From the NCBI GenBank assembly GCA_040752215.1, contig JBFMEX010000076.1:16183-80182 (forward strand): a stretch of 64,000 bases of DNA, read 5' to 3'. The translations under genes were made by a program, and so were the position numbers. The notes below the pieces were generated by a model, which made no database searches, had not been told where the DNA came from, and saw only the letters and a program-made list of their open reading frames with translations. Source of the DNA: JBFMEX01 sp040752215. Its GTDB lineage: Bacteria; Pseudomonadota; Alphaproteobacteria; Rhizobiales; Hyphomicrobiaceae. This document shows positions 24,377-32,567 of the stretch, piece after piece. Each line of letters begins with the position of its first letter. Positions within the stretch are counted from its first letter, which is position 1.

Positions 24377-24571
24377 TCAGGCCTTCTCGTCGACGATGCG
24401 GACGAGATGGCTGACCTTGTTGATCATGCCGCGCACGGCAGGGGTGTCCTCGAGCGTGCGCCGGCGGCCGATTCTGTTGAGGCCGAGGCCCTTCAGCGTC
24501 GACGTCTGGATCTCGGGCCGGCGGTTCGCGCTGGCGATCTGCTCGACCGTGACCTGCTTCTTTCCTGCCAT
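24377..24571 (-). CDS. rpmD: 50S ribosomal protein L30
   Basis: The 64-residue protein carries the L30 core QIASANRRPEIQTSTLKGLG and ends MINKVSHLVRIVDEKA. The ATG at 24571 (MAGKKQVTV) is preferred with GGGA about eight bases ahead; an ATG at 24580 would add three residues. It follows rpsE with a 44-bp gap and precedes rplO. Confidence 0.95.
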   Translation of the reverse strand: MAGKKQVTVEQIASANRRPEIQTSTLKGLGLNRIGRRRTLEDTPAVRGMINKVSHLVRIVDEKA

Positions 24572-24615
24572 CGCTGTCATCCCATTCTGAGTGCCGCCGC
24601 CAAGCCGCAACCGGC

Positions 24616-25197
24616 TCACGCCTCGGCCGCCGCCTCCGCCTGCGCCGAGCCGTCGCGCCGACGGGCGATGATCTCGGAAACCTTCTTGCCGCGCCGCGCC
24701 GCGACGCCGCGCGGGTTCTCCTGCACCTTGAGCGCGTCGAACGTCGCCCGGACCACGTTGTAGGGGTTGGTACTGCCGAGCGACTTGGCGACGATGTCGT
24801 GGATGCCGAGCATCTCGAATACGGCACGCATGGCGCCGCCGGCGATGATGCCGGTGCCGGGCGGGGCCGATCGCAGCACCACGCGCCCCGAGCCATGCCG
24901 GCCCTCGCAGTCATGGTGCAGCGTGCGGGCGTCGCGCAGCGGCACGCGCACCAGACTGCGCTTGGCCGCCTCGGTCGCCTTGCGGATCGCCTCCGGCACC
25001 TCGCGCGCCTTGCCATGGCCGAAGCCGACGCGGCCCTTGAGGTCGCCGACGACGACCAGCGCCGCGAAGCCGAAGCGCTTGCCGCCCTTCACCACCTTGG
25101 CGACGCGGTTGATGTGGACGAGCTTGTCCGTGAACTCGCTGTCGCGCTCCTCGCGGTCGCGCTCGCGGTCTCGGCCTCTACCGGGGGAACGTGCCAC
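24616..25197 (-). CDS. rpsE: 30S ribosomal protein S5
   Basis: This 193-residue protein starts with a charged Arg/Glu-rich segment (GRGRDRERDREERDSEF), then has the double-stranded RNA-binding fold (VHINRVAKVVKGGKRFGF) and the C-terminal domain (GTGIIAGGAMRAVFEMLGI). S5 guards decoding accuracy and mRNA unwinding with S3 and S4. It lies 15 bp after rplR. Confidence 0.99.
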   Translation of the reverse strand: MARSPGRGRDRERDREERDSEFTDKLVHINRVAKVVKGGKRFGFAALVVVGDLKGRVGFGHGKAREVPEAIRKATEAAKRSLVRVPLRDARTLHHDCEGRHGSGRVVLRSAPPGTGIIAGGAMRAVFEMLGIHDIVAKSLGSTNPYNVVRATFDALKVQENPRGVAARRGKKVSEIIARRRDGSAQAEAAAEA

Positions 25198-25212
25198 GGC
25201 CTGGTCCTTTCC

Positions 25213-25575
25213 TCAGAATTTGAGCCCGCCCTCGCGGGCCGCCTCGGCGAGCGCCTTGACGCGCCCATGATAGATGTAGGCGCCGCGGTCGAAGACGACC
25301 TCGGCGACGCCGGCCTTCTGGGCGCGCTCGGCGATCAGCTTGCCGACCGCGGCCGCAGCCGCCTTGTCGGCGCCGGTCTTGAGCGCACCCTTGAGATCCT
25401 TGTCCTTGGTCGAAGCGGCAGCGAGCGTGTGGCCCGCGGCGTCGTCGATCACCTGCGCGTAGATGTGCTTGGAGGAGCGGAACACGCTGAGCCGCGGACG
25501 CCCGCTCGCGCGCTGCTTCAGCGTGCGCCGCACCCGTGCCTTGCGCCGGTCGTGCTGTTTGTTGAGCCTGGTCAT
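25213..25575 (-). CDS. rplR: 50S ribosomal protein L18
   Basis: The 120-residue protein has the L18 blocks RLSVFRSSKHIYAQVIDD and VVFDRGAYIYHGRVKALAEAAREGGL. It binds 5S rRNA in the central protuberance with L5. The ATG at 25575 is 11 bp after the rplF stop and gives the normal length; the frame remains open upstream only as a shadow of rplF. Confidence 0.98.
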   Translation of the reverse strand: MTRLNKQHDRRKARVRRTLKQRASGRPRLSVFRSSKHIYAQVIDDAAGHTLAAASTKDKDLKGALKTGADKAAAAAVGKLIAERAQKAGVAEVVFDRGAYIYHGRVKALAEAAREGGLKF

Positions 25576-25586
25576 GGAACGGGTCC

Positions 25587-26132
25587 CTACTTCTTCTTCT
25601 TGCCTTCCTTGCGGAAGATGTACTCGCCCTGATAGCGGATGCCCTTGCCCTGGTAGGGCTCCGGCGGCCGGTAGCCGCGGATCTCGGAGGCGACCTGCCC
25701 GACGAGCTGCTTGTCGATGCCGGAGACGGTGATGATCTCCTGCTTGGCGCCGGCGACCTTGACCTCGATACCGGCAGGTATCGGATGCACGACCTCGTGG
25801 CTGAAGCCGATGGTCAGCTGCAGCTGGTCCTTGCCCTTCAGCGCCGCACGGAAGCCGACGCCCTGGATCTCCAGAGTCTGCGTGTAGCCGTCGGTGACGC
25901 CCTTGACCAGGTTGGCGACCATGGTGCGCGACATGCCCCACATGGCGCGCGCCTTCTTGGTGTCGTCGAGCGGGCTGACGGCGATGCCGCCGTCGCCTTT
26001 CTCGACTTTGATCTCCTCGGGCGCGGTGAACGCGAGCTCACCCTTCGGACCCTTCATCTTGACCGTCTGCCCCGCGATCGTCGCCGTCACGTTCGACGGC
26101 ACGGGAACGGGTTTCTTGCCAATGCGCGACAT
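25587..26132 (-). CDS. rplF: 50S ribosomal protein L6
   Basis: The 181-residue protein has the SRIGKKPVPVP start, the repeated L6 domains, and the C-terminal signature PEPYQGKGIRYQGE followed by a lysine-rich end. It sits at the base of the L7/L12 stalk near the factor-binding site. The ATG at 26132 matches the invariant MSRIGK start; an ATG 36 bp upstream does not. Confidence 0.99.
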   Translation of the reverse strand: MSRIGKKPVPVPSNVTATIAGQTVKMKGPKGELAFTAPEEIKVEKGDGGIAVSPLDDTKKARAMWGMSRTMVANLVKGVTDGYTQTLEIQGVGFRAALKGKDQLQLTIGFSHEVVHPIPAGIEVKVAGAKQEIITVSGIDKQLVGQVASEIRGYRPPEPYQGKGIRYQGEYIFRKEGKKKK

Positions 26133-26172
26133 GGTCTCGGTATCCTGCTTTCCGGCCGACGCCGGCATTCGT

Positions 26173-26571
26173 TCAGAAGATGTTGCAGAGGATCTCGCCG
26201 CCGACGTTCTCCTCCCGCGCGCGGGCGTCCGACATAACGCCCTTCGGCGTCGACAGGATCGCCACGCCGAGGCCGTTGGCGACGGTAGGCAGATCCTTGA
26301 CCGGCGAGTACACGCGACGGCCCGGCTTGGAGACCCGGGTGATGTCGCGGATCGCCGGCTGGCCGTTGTAGTATTTGAGCTCGATCTCGAACTCCGGGTG
26401 GCTGCCCTTGGACTCCACGCGGACGTAGCCGCGGATGTATCCCTCGTCGGCCAGCACGTCGAGCACGCGACCGCGCAGGTTGGAGGCGGGGGTGGAGACC
26501 TTCGGCCGCCGCCGCATCTGCGCGTTGCGGATGCGGGTCAGCATGTCACCCAGCGGATCGTTCATCGGCAT
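26173..26571 (-). CDS. rpsH: 30S ribosomal protein S8
   Basis: This 132-residue protein has DPLGDMLTRIRNAQ at the start and ends GVAILSTPKGVMSDARAREENVGGE, both typical of S8, which binds helix 21 of 16S rRNA and, in E. coli, represses spc-operon translation. Two ATG codons (26571 and 26565) both fit; the upstream one is given. It lies between rpsN and rplF. Confidence 0.98.
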   Translation of the reverse strand: MPMNDPLGDMLTRIRNAQMRRRPKVSTPASNLRGRVLDVLADEGYIRGYVRVESKGSHPEFEIELKYYNGQPAIRDITRVSKPGRRVYSPVKDLPTVANGLGVAILSTPKGVMSDARAREENVGGEILCNIF

Positions 26572-26584
26572 GGACTGTGCCTCC

Positions 26585-26890
26585 TCACCAGCTCGACTTG
26601 ACCATGCCCGGGATCAGGCCTTGGCTGGCCAGCTCCCGAAGCTGGTTGCGGCACATCCGGAGCTTGCGGTAGTAGCCGCGCGCCCGGCCCGTGACCTCGC
26701 ACCGGTTGCGGATGCGTGTCGGCGCGCCGTTCCTCGGCATCTCGGCGAGCTTGATGCGCGCGGCGAACCGCTCCTCGCCCGGTCTGGCGAGATCGTTGGC
26801 GATCTCCTTCAACCGCTTGCGCTTGGCCGCCTGCTGCTGCGATAGCTTCCGCCGGCGCTTGTTCTTCTCGATCGAACTCGTCTTTGCCAT
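26585..26890 (-). CDS. rpsN: 30S ribosomal protein S14, zinc-free type
   Basis: The 101-residue protein has the full-length S14 layout with RNRCEVTGRARGYYRKLRMCRNQLRELA and the end GLIPGMVKSSW. It lacks the CxxC pairs of the short zinc-binding form, so it is the C-minus type. S14 joins S3 and S10 in the 30S head. It lies 13 bp before rpsH. Confidence 0.99.
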   Translation of the reverse strand: MAKTSSIEKNKRRRKLSQQQAAKRKRLKEIANDLARPGEERFAARIKLAEMPRNGAPTRIRNRCEVTGRARGYYRKLRMCRNQLRELASQGLIPGMVKSSW

Positions 26891-26930
26891 TCAGTTCCTC
26901 CAAAGGCCTTTCGGGTTTTCCCGAGGTCCT

Positions 26931-27599
26931 CTAGCTGCGAAACGGGAAATTGAAGCCGCGCAGAAGCTCGCGTGCCTCGTCGTCGGTGTCGGCCGTCGTG
27001 CAAACCACGACGTCCATGCCCCAGATCTCGTCGACCTTGTCGTAGTCGATCTCGGGGAAGATGATGTGCTCCTTGAGGCCGACAGCGTAGTTGCCGCGCC
27101 CGTCGAAGCTCTTCGGATTGAGTCCGCGGAAGTCCTTCACCCGCGGCAGCGCGATGGTGACGAACCGGTCCAGGAACTCGTACATGCGGTCGCCGCGCAG
27201 TGTCACCTTGGCGCCGAGCGTCATGCCCTCGCGCACCTTGAAGGTGGCGATCGACTTGCGCGACTTGGTCGTCACCGGCTTCTGACCGGCGATCATGGCG
27301 AGATCGGCCGCCGCATTGTCGACCTTCTTGCGGTCGTTGACCGCCTCGCCGATGCCCATATTGAGCACGACCTTGGTGATCCTCGGCACCTGCATCGGGT
27401 TCTGGTAGCCGAACTTCTCGGTCAGAGCCTTGCGCACCACGCTCTCGTAGAGCGACTTCATGCGCGGCTTGTAGTCCTTCGGGCGCGGCTTCACCTCGCG
27501 CGGCGCCGCGGCCTCGACCTTCTTCTTGTCGCCCTTGCCTGCCTTGGGCGGCCCGCCCGCCGGCTTGGCGCCCTTCTGGGGCTTTGCGTCCTTCGCCAT
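26931..27599 (-). CDS. rplE: 50S ribosomal protein L5, N-terminally extended
   Basis: L5 core blocks FGYQNPMQVPRITKVVLNMG, DRMYEFLDRFVTIALPR and GMDVVVCTTADTDDEAREL identify this 222-residue protein. L5 binds 5S rRNA and the P-site tRNA elbow. It is about 40 residues longer than E. coli L5; the extra N-terminus is low-complexity Lys/Pro/Gly (KPQKGAKPAGGPPKAGKGDK) and begins at an ATG only 2 bp after the rplX stop. No ATG closer to the core gives a better fit to that spacing, so the extension is probably translated. Confidence 0.97.
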   Translation of the reverse strand: MAKDAKPQKGAKPAGGPPKAGKGDKKKVEAAAPREVKPRPKDYKPRMKSLYESVVRKALTEKFGYQNPMQVPRITKVVLNMGIGEAVNDRKKVDNAAADLAMIAGQKPVTTKSRKSIATFKVREGMTLGAKVTLRGDRMYEFLDRFVTIALPRVKDFRGLNPKSFDGRGNYAVGLKEHIIFPEIDYDKVDEIWGMDVVVCTTADTDDEARELLRGFNFPFRS

Positions 27600-27601
27600 G
27601 A

Positions 27602-27928
27602 CTAGCTCTTCTCCGGAATGATCTCGCCCGAGCGCTTGGCGAAGCGCACCTTCTTGCCGTCCTCGAGGAACTTGAAGCCGACGCGTGTCGGCTTGCCGTC
27701 CTTCGGGTCCTCGTGGGCGAGGTTCGAGACGTGGATCGGCGCCTCCTTCGAGACGATGCCGCCCTGCTCGGAGGCCGTCTGCCGCTGGTGGCGGCGGACC
27801 ATATTCATGCCGCGCACGAGCGCCCGGCTCTCCTTCGGCCGAACCTCGATCACCTCGCCCCGCTTGCCCTTGTCGCGGCCGGCGAGGATGACGACGCGGT
27901 CACCCTTCTTGATCTTCTGACTGGCCAT
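27602..27928 (-). CDS. rplX: 50S ribosomal protein L24
   Basis: This 108-residue protein has the KOW motif KKGDRVVILAGRDKGKRGEV at its start and MNMVRRHQRQT further on. L24 starts assembly of the large subunit at the 5' end of 23S rRNA. Its start abuts the rplN stop with no gap, and rplE follows after 2 bp, so the three are tightly coupled. Confidence 0.99.
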   Translation of the reverse strand: MASQKIKKGDRVVILAGRDKGKRGEVIEVRPKESRALVRGMNMVRRHQRQTASEQGGIVSKEAPIHVSNLAHEDPKDGKPTRVGFKFLEDGKKVRFAKRSGEIIPEKS

Positions 27929-28297
27929 TTACAGAACCTCCGGCGCGAGCGAGACGATCTTCATGTGGTTCTTGGCCCTGAGCTCGCGCGTCACCGGCCC
28001 GAAGATGCGGGTCCCGACCGGCTCGCCCTGGTTGTTGATCAGCACTGCCGCGTTGCGGTCGAAGCGGATCAGCGAGCCGTCGGGCCGGCGCACGCCCTTG
28101 GCGGTGCGCACGACGACGGCCTTCATGACCTGTCCCTTCTTGACGCGCCCCTTCGGGATCGCCTCCTGCACCGCGACGACGATCGTGTCGCCGATGGTCG
28201 CGTACTTGCGCTTCGAGCCGCCGAGCACCTTGATGCACTGCACGCGGCGCGCGCCCGAGTTGTCGGCGACGTCGAGATTCGTCTCCATCTGGATCAT
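27929..28297 (-). CDS. rplN: 50S ribosomal protein L14
   Basis: The 122-residue protein has MIQMETNLDVADNSGARRVQ and RIFGPVTRELRAKNHMKIVSLAPEVL, the invariant start and end of L14. It makes a bridge to 16S rRNA. It is the first gene of the spc segment, with a 106-bp gap to rpsQ upstream that could hold a secondary promoter, though none was recognised. Confidence 0.99.
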   Translation of the reverse strand: MIQMETNLDVADNSGARRVQCIKVLGGSKRKYATIGDTIVVAVQEAIPKGRVKKGQVMKAVVVRTAKGVRRPDGSLIRFDRNAAVLINNQGEPVGTRIFGPVTRELRAKNHMKIVSLAPEVL

Positions 28298-28403
28298 CGC
28301 GTCTCATCCTTCTCGCTCGGGCCACCCGCGGGCGGCCCACTTGAAACTCGTTGCCGGCACCGCGATCCAAGCCGCTGCCGATGCGGTCGGACCGTCTGCC
28401 GTG

Positions 28404-28640
28404 TCAGGCCGTCTCCGACATCACCCGCCAGCGCTTCTTCTTCGAGATCGGCGCGCTCTCCTCGATGCGCACCTTGTCCCCCACCTTGCAGGCATTGGCC
28501 TCGTCGTGGGCGTGGTACTTCTTCGAGCGGCGAACCGTCTTCTTCAGCAGCGGGTGCGTGTAGCGCCGCTCGACCTCGACGACGATCGTCTTGTCGTTCT
28601 TGTCGGATACGACGACACCATGCAGAACGCGCTTGGGCAT
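28404..28640 (-). CDS. rpsQ: 30S ribosomal protein S17
   Basis: The 78-residue protein has MPKRVLHGVVVSDKNDKTIVV and the block HPLLKKTVRRSKKYHAHDE with the conserved KVGDKVRIEE. S17 binds the 5' domain of 16S rRNA early in assembly. It is the last gene of the S10 segment and lies 14 bp after rpmC. Confidence 0.99.
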   Translation of the reverse strand: MPKRVLHGVVVSDKNDKTIVVEVERRYTHPLLKKTVRRSKKYHAHDEANACKVGDKVRIEESAPISKKKRWRVMSETA

Positions 28641-28654
28641 CTCTAGTCTCTCCC

Positions 28655-28864
28655 TCAGGCGCCGGCTTTGGCGCCGCCGGCCCGCTTCTGGCGGGCAATC
28701 GTCATGATGCGCGCGATGTCACGGCGCACGTGGCGCACGCGCGCGGTGTTCTCGAGCTGGCCCGACGCCCGCTGGAAGCGCAGGTTGAACTGCTCCTTCT
28801 TGAGCTTGGCGAGCTCGTCGTCGAGCTGGTCGAGCGACATGTCCCTGATCGCGCCTGGCTTCAT
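28655..28864 (-). CDS. rpmC: 50S ribosomal protein L29
   Basis: This 69-residue protein has the L29 pattern LDDELAKLKKEQFNLRFQ and ASGQLENTARVRHVRRDIARI. It lies beside the peptide exit tunnel, next to L23. The ATG at 28864 gives MKPGAIRDMS, the normal family start; the frame stays open upstream as a shadow of rplP. Confidence 0.97.
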   Translation of the reverse strand: MKPGAIRDMSLDQLDDELAKLKKEQFNLRFQRASGQLENTARVRHVRRDIARIMTIARQKRAGGAKAGA

Positions 28865-28914
28865 CTCGAATTTCCTCGTCCTTGCTACCCGGTCCCGGCT
28901 TCGACGCTCTCGCA

Positions 28915-29325
28915 TCAGCCGAAGCGGGTCACGATCCTGGTCTTGATCGGCAGCTTGGCCGCGCCGAGCTCGAGCGCCTCGCGCGCCACCTGGTCGGTCA
29001 CGCCGTCGAGCTCGAACATGATCCGGCCCGGCTTGACCCGTGCCGCCCAGTACTCGGGGCTGCCCTTGCCGGAGCCCATGCGGACCTCGGCCGGCTTCTT
29101 CGACACCGGCAGGTCCGGGAACACCCGGATCCACACGCGGCCCGCGCGCTTCATGTGGCGCGTGATGGCACGCCGCGCGGCCTCGATCTGGCGCGCTGTG
29201 ATCCGCTCGGGCTCGACCGCCTTCAGCCCGTGCGAGCCGAAGTTCAGCGTCGTCCCGCCCTTGGACGCGCCCTTGAGCCGGCCCTTGAAGGCCTTGCGGA
29301 ACTTGGTGCGTTTGGGTTGCAGCAT
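28915..29325 (-). CDS. rplP: 50S ribosomal protein L16
   Basis: The 136-residue protein starts MLQPKRTKFRKAFKGR and has the L16 blocks LNFGSHGLKAVEPERITARQIEA and SGKGSPEYWAARVKPGR. L16 contacts A-site tRNA and orders the peptidyl transferase centre. It follows rpsC after 17 bp. Confidence 0.99.
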   Translation of the reverse strand: MLQPKRTKFRKAFKGRLKGASKGGTTLNFGSHGLKAVEPERITARQIEAARRAITRHMKRAGRVWIRVFPDLPVSKKPAEVRMGSGKGSPEYWAARVKPGRIMFELDGVTDQVAREALELGAAKLPIKTRIVTRFG

Positions 29326-29342
29326 CTCTCAAATCCTCCGGC

Positions 29343-30101
29343 TCAGGCCTCGCTGCCGCGATCGGACCGTTCGCCGCGATCACCCCGGTCGCCGCGCTCG
29401 CCCCGCTCCCGGCGCGGCCGACCACCGCCCTCCTGCATGTCGAGTGCCCGCTTCTCGGACGCCATCGGATCGTGCTCGATGATCTCGCCCTTGAACACCC
29501 ACACCTTGATGCCGATCACGCCATAGGCGGTGCGGGCGACGCCGTAGCCGAAGTCGATGTCGGCACGCAGCGTGTGCAGCGGCACGCGGCCCTCGCGGTA
29601 CCACTCGGTGCGCGCGATCTCGGCGCCGCCGAGCCGGCCGGCGACGTTGATGCGGATGCCGACCGCACCCATGCGCAGCGCCGACTGCACCGAGCGCTTC
29701 ATGGCGCGCCGGAACGCGACGCGGCGCTCGAGCTGCTGGGCGATGCCCTCGGCGATCAGCGTTGCGTCGATCTCGGGCTTGCGCACCTCGACGATGTTGA
29801 GATGCACCTCGCTCGCCGTCAGTCGGGCGAGCTCGCTGCGCATCTTCTCGATGTCGGCGCCCTTCTTGCCGATCAGAACTCCCGGCCGTGCGGTGTGGAC
29901 GCTGACCCGGCATTTCTTGTGCGGGCGCTCGATCACCACCTTGGCGATGCCGGCCTGGCGCTGCTGGCGCATGATCTGGCGGCGGATCGCCATGTCCTCG
30001 TGCAGCAGCTTGCCGTACTCGCCGCGTCCTGCGAACCAGCGGCTGTCCCAGGTGCGGTTGATGCCGACCCGCATGCCGACCGGATTGACCTTCTGTCCCA
30101 T
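29343..30101 (-). CDS. rpsC: 30S ribosomal protein S3 with charged C-terminal tail
   Basis: The 252-residue protein has the S3 start GQKVNPVGMRVGINRTWDSRW, the KH domain with the GxxG-like GVLIGKKGADIEKM, and the C-terminal domain ending FGYGVARTAYGVIGIKVWVFKG. After that comes a tail of Arg-Gly-Glu/Asp repeats (RGERGDRGDRGERSDRG). S3 lines the mRNA entry channel. The ATG at 30101 overlaps the rplV stop by one base (TAATG), showing coupling. Confidence 0.98.
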   Translation of the reverse strand: MGQKVNPVGMRVGINRTWDSRWFAGRGEYGKLLHEDMAIRRQIMRQQRQAGIAKVVIERPHKKCRVSVHTARPGVLIGKKGADIEKMRSELARLTASEVHLNIVEVRKPEIDATLIAEGIAQQLERRVAFRRAMKRSVQSALRMGAVGIRINVAGRLGGAEIARTEWYREGRVPLHTLRADIDFGYGVARTAYGVIGIKVWVFKGEIIEHDPMASEKRALDMQEGGGRPRRERGERGDRGDRGERSDRGSEA

Positions 30102-30526
30102 TACTCGGCCTCCTTGGCGGCGCTCTTGCGGGTCGTTCGCTTCGGCTTCTTCTCCTCCTCGACCTCGCGCACGATCACGGTGATCTGCGAGAACGGCTTC
30201 TGGATCGCGCCGGCACGACCACGGCCGCGCGCGTGCAGGCGGCGCAGCACCATGTTCTTGCCGACGTGGGCCTCGGCGACGACGAGGTCGTTGACGTCGA
30301 GACCATGATTGTTCTCGGCGTTGGCGACCGCGCTCATCACGCACTTCCTCACGTCCTCGGCGATCCGCTTCCTCGAGAACTCGAGGTCGGCGAGCGCCCT
30401 GTCGACCTTCTTGCCGCGGATCATGCCGGCGACGAGATTGAGCTTCTGCGGCGAGACCCTGAGGTTCCGCGCCACCGCCATCGCCTCGTTCTCGGGCAGG
30501 GTGCGCGCGCGCTTCGGCTTGCCCAT
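30101..30526 (-). CDS. rplV: 50S ribosomal protein L22
   Basis: This 141-residue protein has LRVSPQKLNLVAGMIRGK and the tunnel-loop region RGRGRAGAIQKPFSQITVIV that reaches into the peptide exit tunnel, where macrolides bind. The C-terminus is extended by a Lys/Arg-rich tail (EEKKPKRTTRKSAAKEAE). Both ends overlap the neighbours by one base. Confidence 0.98.
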   Translation of the reverse strand: MGKPKRARTLPENEAMAVARNLRVSPQKLNLVAGMIRGKKVDRALADLEFSRKRIAEDVRKCVMSAVANAENNHGLDVNDLVVAEAHVGKNMVLRRLHARGRGRAGAIQKPFSQITVIVREVEEEKKPKRTTRKSAAKEAE

Positions 30527-30804
30527 TATTTCCTCACCGCTTTCTTGTCGCCGCCGTGGCCCGGAAAGCTCCGGGTCGGCGCGAACTCGCCGAACTTGTG
30601 GCCGATCATGTCCTCGGTGACTGCGACGGGCACGTGCTTCTGCCCGTTGTGGACGCCGAACGTCAGCCCGACGAACTGCGGCAGGATGGTCGACCGCCGG
30701 CTCCAGGTCTTGATCACGTCGTTGCGCCCGGACGCGCGCGTCTTCTCTGCCTTCTTGAGAAGGTAGCCGTCGACGAACGGGCCTTTCCAGATTGAGCGAG
30801 ACAC
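30526..30804 (-). CDS. rpsS: 30S ribosomal protein S19
   Basis: The 92-residue protein has MSRSIWKGPFVDGYLLKKAE and the core KTWSRRSTILPQFVGLTFGVHNGQ. S19 forms a complex with S13 in the 30S head. Its stop overlaps the rplV start by one base. It follows rplB after 26 bp. Confidence 0.99.
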   Translation of the reverse strand: MSRSIWKGPFVDGYLLKKAEKTRASGRNDVIKTWSRRSTILPQFVGLTFGVHNGQKHVPVAVTEDMIGHKFGEFAPTRSFPGHGGDKKAVRK

Positions 30805-30830
30805 TTGCCTCTCCTTTGCGCGCGTTTGCG

Positions 30831-31652
30831 CTACTTCTTCAGGTGGCGACTACGGATGATGTACTTGTCCGTGGCCTTGTTCTTGCGGGTCTTGGCGCCC
30901 TTGGTCGGCTTGCCCCAAGGCGTCGCCCAGTGCTTGCCGCCGTTGGTGCGTCCACCGTTCGGGTGATCGATCGGATTCATGGTGATGCCGCGCACCGTCG
31001 GTCGGGTGCCCTTCCAGCGCGTGCGACCCGCCTTGCCGGTGACCGCGTTCGAGTGATCCGGGTTCGACACCGCGCCGACGGTCGCCATACACTCGGCGCG
31101 CACGCGGCGCGTCTCGCCGGAGTTGAGCTTCAGGATCGCCCAGCCGGCGTCACGGCCGACGAGTTGCACGAACGCGCCCGCCGAGCGCGCCAGCTGGCCT
31201 CCGCGGCCCGGCTTCAGCTCGACGTTGTGGACGATCGTGCCGACCGGCATCGCCGCCAGCGGCATCGCGTTGCCGGGCTTCACGTCCACCTTGAGGCCGG
31301 AGACGACGGTGTCGCCGGGCGCGAGGCGCTGCGGCGCCAGGATGTAGGCGAGCTCGCCGTCGGCGTACTTGACGAGCGCGATGAACGCCGAGCGGTTCGG
31401 ATCGTACTCGAGCCGCTCGACCACCGCCGCCACGTCGTGCTTGCGGCGACGGAAGTCGACCAGCCGGTAGCGCCGCTTGTGGCCGCCGCCGATGTGGCGC
31501 GTCGTGATCCGCCCGTCGCTGTTGCGGCCGCCGGTCTTGGTGAGACCCTCGACCAGCGTCTTGACGGGCGCGCCCTTCCACAGGTTGGAGCGGTCGACCA
31601 GCACCAGATGGCGCAGTCCGGCGGAGGTTGGGCGGAACGTCTTCAATGCCAT
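30831..31652 (-). CDS. rplB: 50S ribosomal protein L2, variant C-terminal loop
   Basis: The 273-residue protein has L2 blocks GRITTRHIGGGHKRRYRLVDF and LNSGETRRVRAECMATVGAVSN. L2 is needed for subunit joining and peptidyl transfer. In the C-terminal loop most bacteria read DHPHGGGEGR, with the His close to the catalytic centre (His229 in E. coli). Here the stretch is IDHPNGGRTNGGKHWATPWG, so that His is Asn and the loop is a few residues shorter. The rest (KPTKGAKTR) is normal, and nothing suggests a frameshift. Confidence 0.98.
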   Translation of the reverse strand: MALKTFRPTSAGLRHLVLVDRSNLWKGAPVKTLVEGLTKTGGRNSDGRITTRHIGGGHKRRYRLVDFRRRKHDVAAVVERLEYDPNRSAFIALVKYADGELAYILAPQRLAPGDTVVSGLKVDVKPGNAMPLAAMPVGTIVHNVELKPGRGGQLARSAGAFVQLVGRDAGWAILKLNSGETRRVRAECMATVGAVSNPDHSNAVTGKAGRTRWKGTRPTVRGITMNPIDHPNGGRTNGGKHWATPWGKPTKGAKTRKNKATDKYIIRSRHLKK

Positions 31653-31662
31653 GGTGCGCCTC

Positions 31663-31953
31663 CTACAGCCCCGTCGTCACGTCGATGGAATGGCCTTCCT
31701 CGAGCGTTACGAAGGCCTTCTTCGAGTCGCCCTGCAGCGCCGCGCGGCCGCGGAAGGTCTTGAGCTTGCCCTTGCGGACCAGCGTGTTGACAGCCTTCAC
31801 CTTGACGTTGAACAGCGTCTCGACCGCCATCTTCACGTCGGCCTTGGTGGCCTTGCGAGCAACGTTGAACACCACCTGGTTGGCCTCCGAGACCAGCGTC
31901 GACTTCTCGGTGATGACCGGCGACAGGATCACGTCGTATGCCTTGAGCTTCAT
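31663..31953 (-). CDS. rplW: 50S ribosomal protein L23
   Basis: The 96-residue protein has DVILSPVITEKSTLVSEANQ and the core VKMAVETLFNVKVKAVNTLV with the RKGKLKTFRGR loop. L23 at the tunnel exit docks trigger factor (encoded at 60.9 kb) and SRP. Its start overlaps the rplD stop by 4 bp. Confidence 0.99.
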   Translation of the reverse strand: MKLKAYDVILSPVITEKSTLVSEANQVVFNVARKATKADVKMAVETLFNVKVKAVNTLVRKGKLKTFRGRAALQGDSKKAFVTLEEGHSIDVTTGL

Positions 31954-32567
31954 TTGAACCGCGCCTCCAGCGCCTCGACCGCCGCCTTGGTCAGCACCAG
32001 CTTCTTGCGACGCAGGATGTCGTAGACGTTGATGCCCTGCACCGGCAGGACGTCGATGTTCGGGATGTTGCGCGCCGCGCGGGCGAACTCGGGCTCGAGG
32101 TTGGCCCCGTCGATGATCAGCGCGTTGGCGAGATCGAGCTTGGAGAGCTTGGCCTTGAGCCCGCCGGTCTTGCCGTCGGAGGTCGCCTTCTCGATCACGA
32201 CGAGGTCGCCAGCCTTGGCCTTGGCCGAGAGCGCATGGCGCAAAGCGAGCGCCCGAACTTTCTTCGGCAGCTCGATCGCGTGGCTTCGCGGCTTCGGGCC
32301 GAACGCCTTGCCGCCGCCGCGCCACTGCGGCACCGACTTGTCGCCGTGGCGGGCGCCGCCGGTGCCCTTCTGCCGGTACATCTTCTTGCCGGTGACGTTG
32401 ACCTCGGAGCGATCCTGCGCGTGATGCGTGCCGGCCATCCGCTTCAGCAGCTGGTAGCGCACCATCCGGTGCAGGATGTCGGAGCGCGGCTCCAGCCCAT
32501 AGATGCTGTCGGCGAGATCGACCTCTCCGGCCGTGGCCGCCTCGAGCGTGGTGACGCTGGCCTTCAT
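31950..32567 (-). CDS. rplD: 50S ribosomal protein L4
   Basis: This 205-residue protein has the tunnel-loop region KKMYRQKGTGGARHGDKSVPQ and RSHAIELPKKVRALALRHALS. In E. coli L4 also represses the S10 operon; no matching leader fold was recognised here. It is bound to rplC by a one-base overlap (TGATG) and to rplW by 4 bp. Confidence 0.98.
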   Translation of the reverse strand: MKASVTTLEAATAGEVDLADSIYGLEPRSDILHRMVRYQLLKRMAGTHHAQDRSEVNVTGKKMYRQKGTGGARHGDKSVPQWRGGGKAFGPKPRSHAIELPKKVRALALRHALSAKAKAGDLVVIEKATSDGKTGGLKAKLSKLDLANALIIDGANLEPEFARAARNIPNIDVLPVQGINVYDILRRKKLVLTKAAVEALEARFK

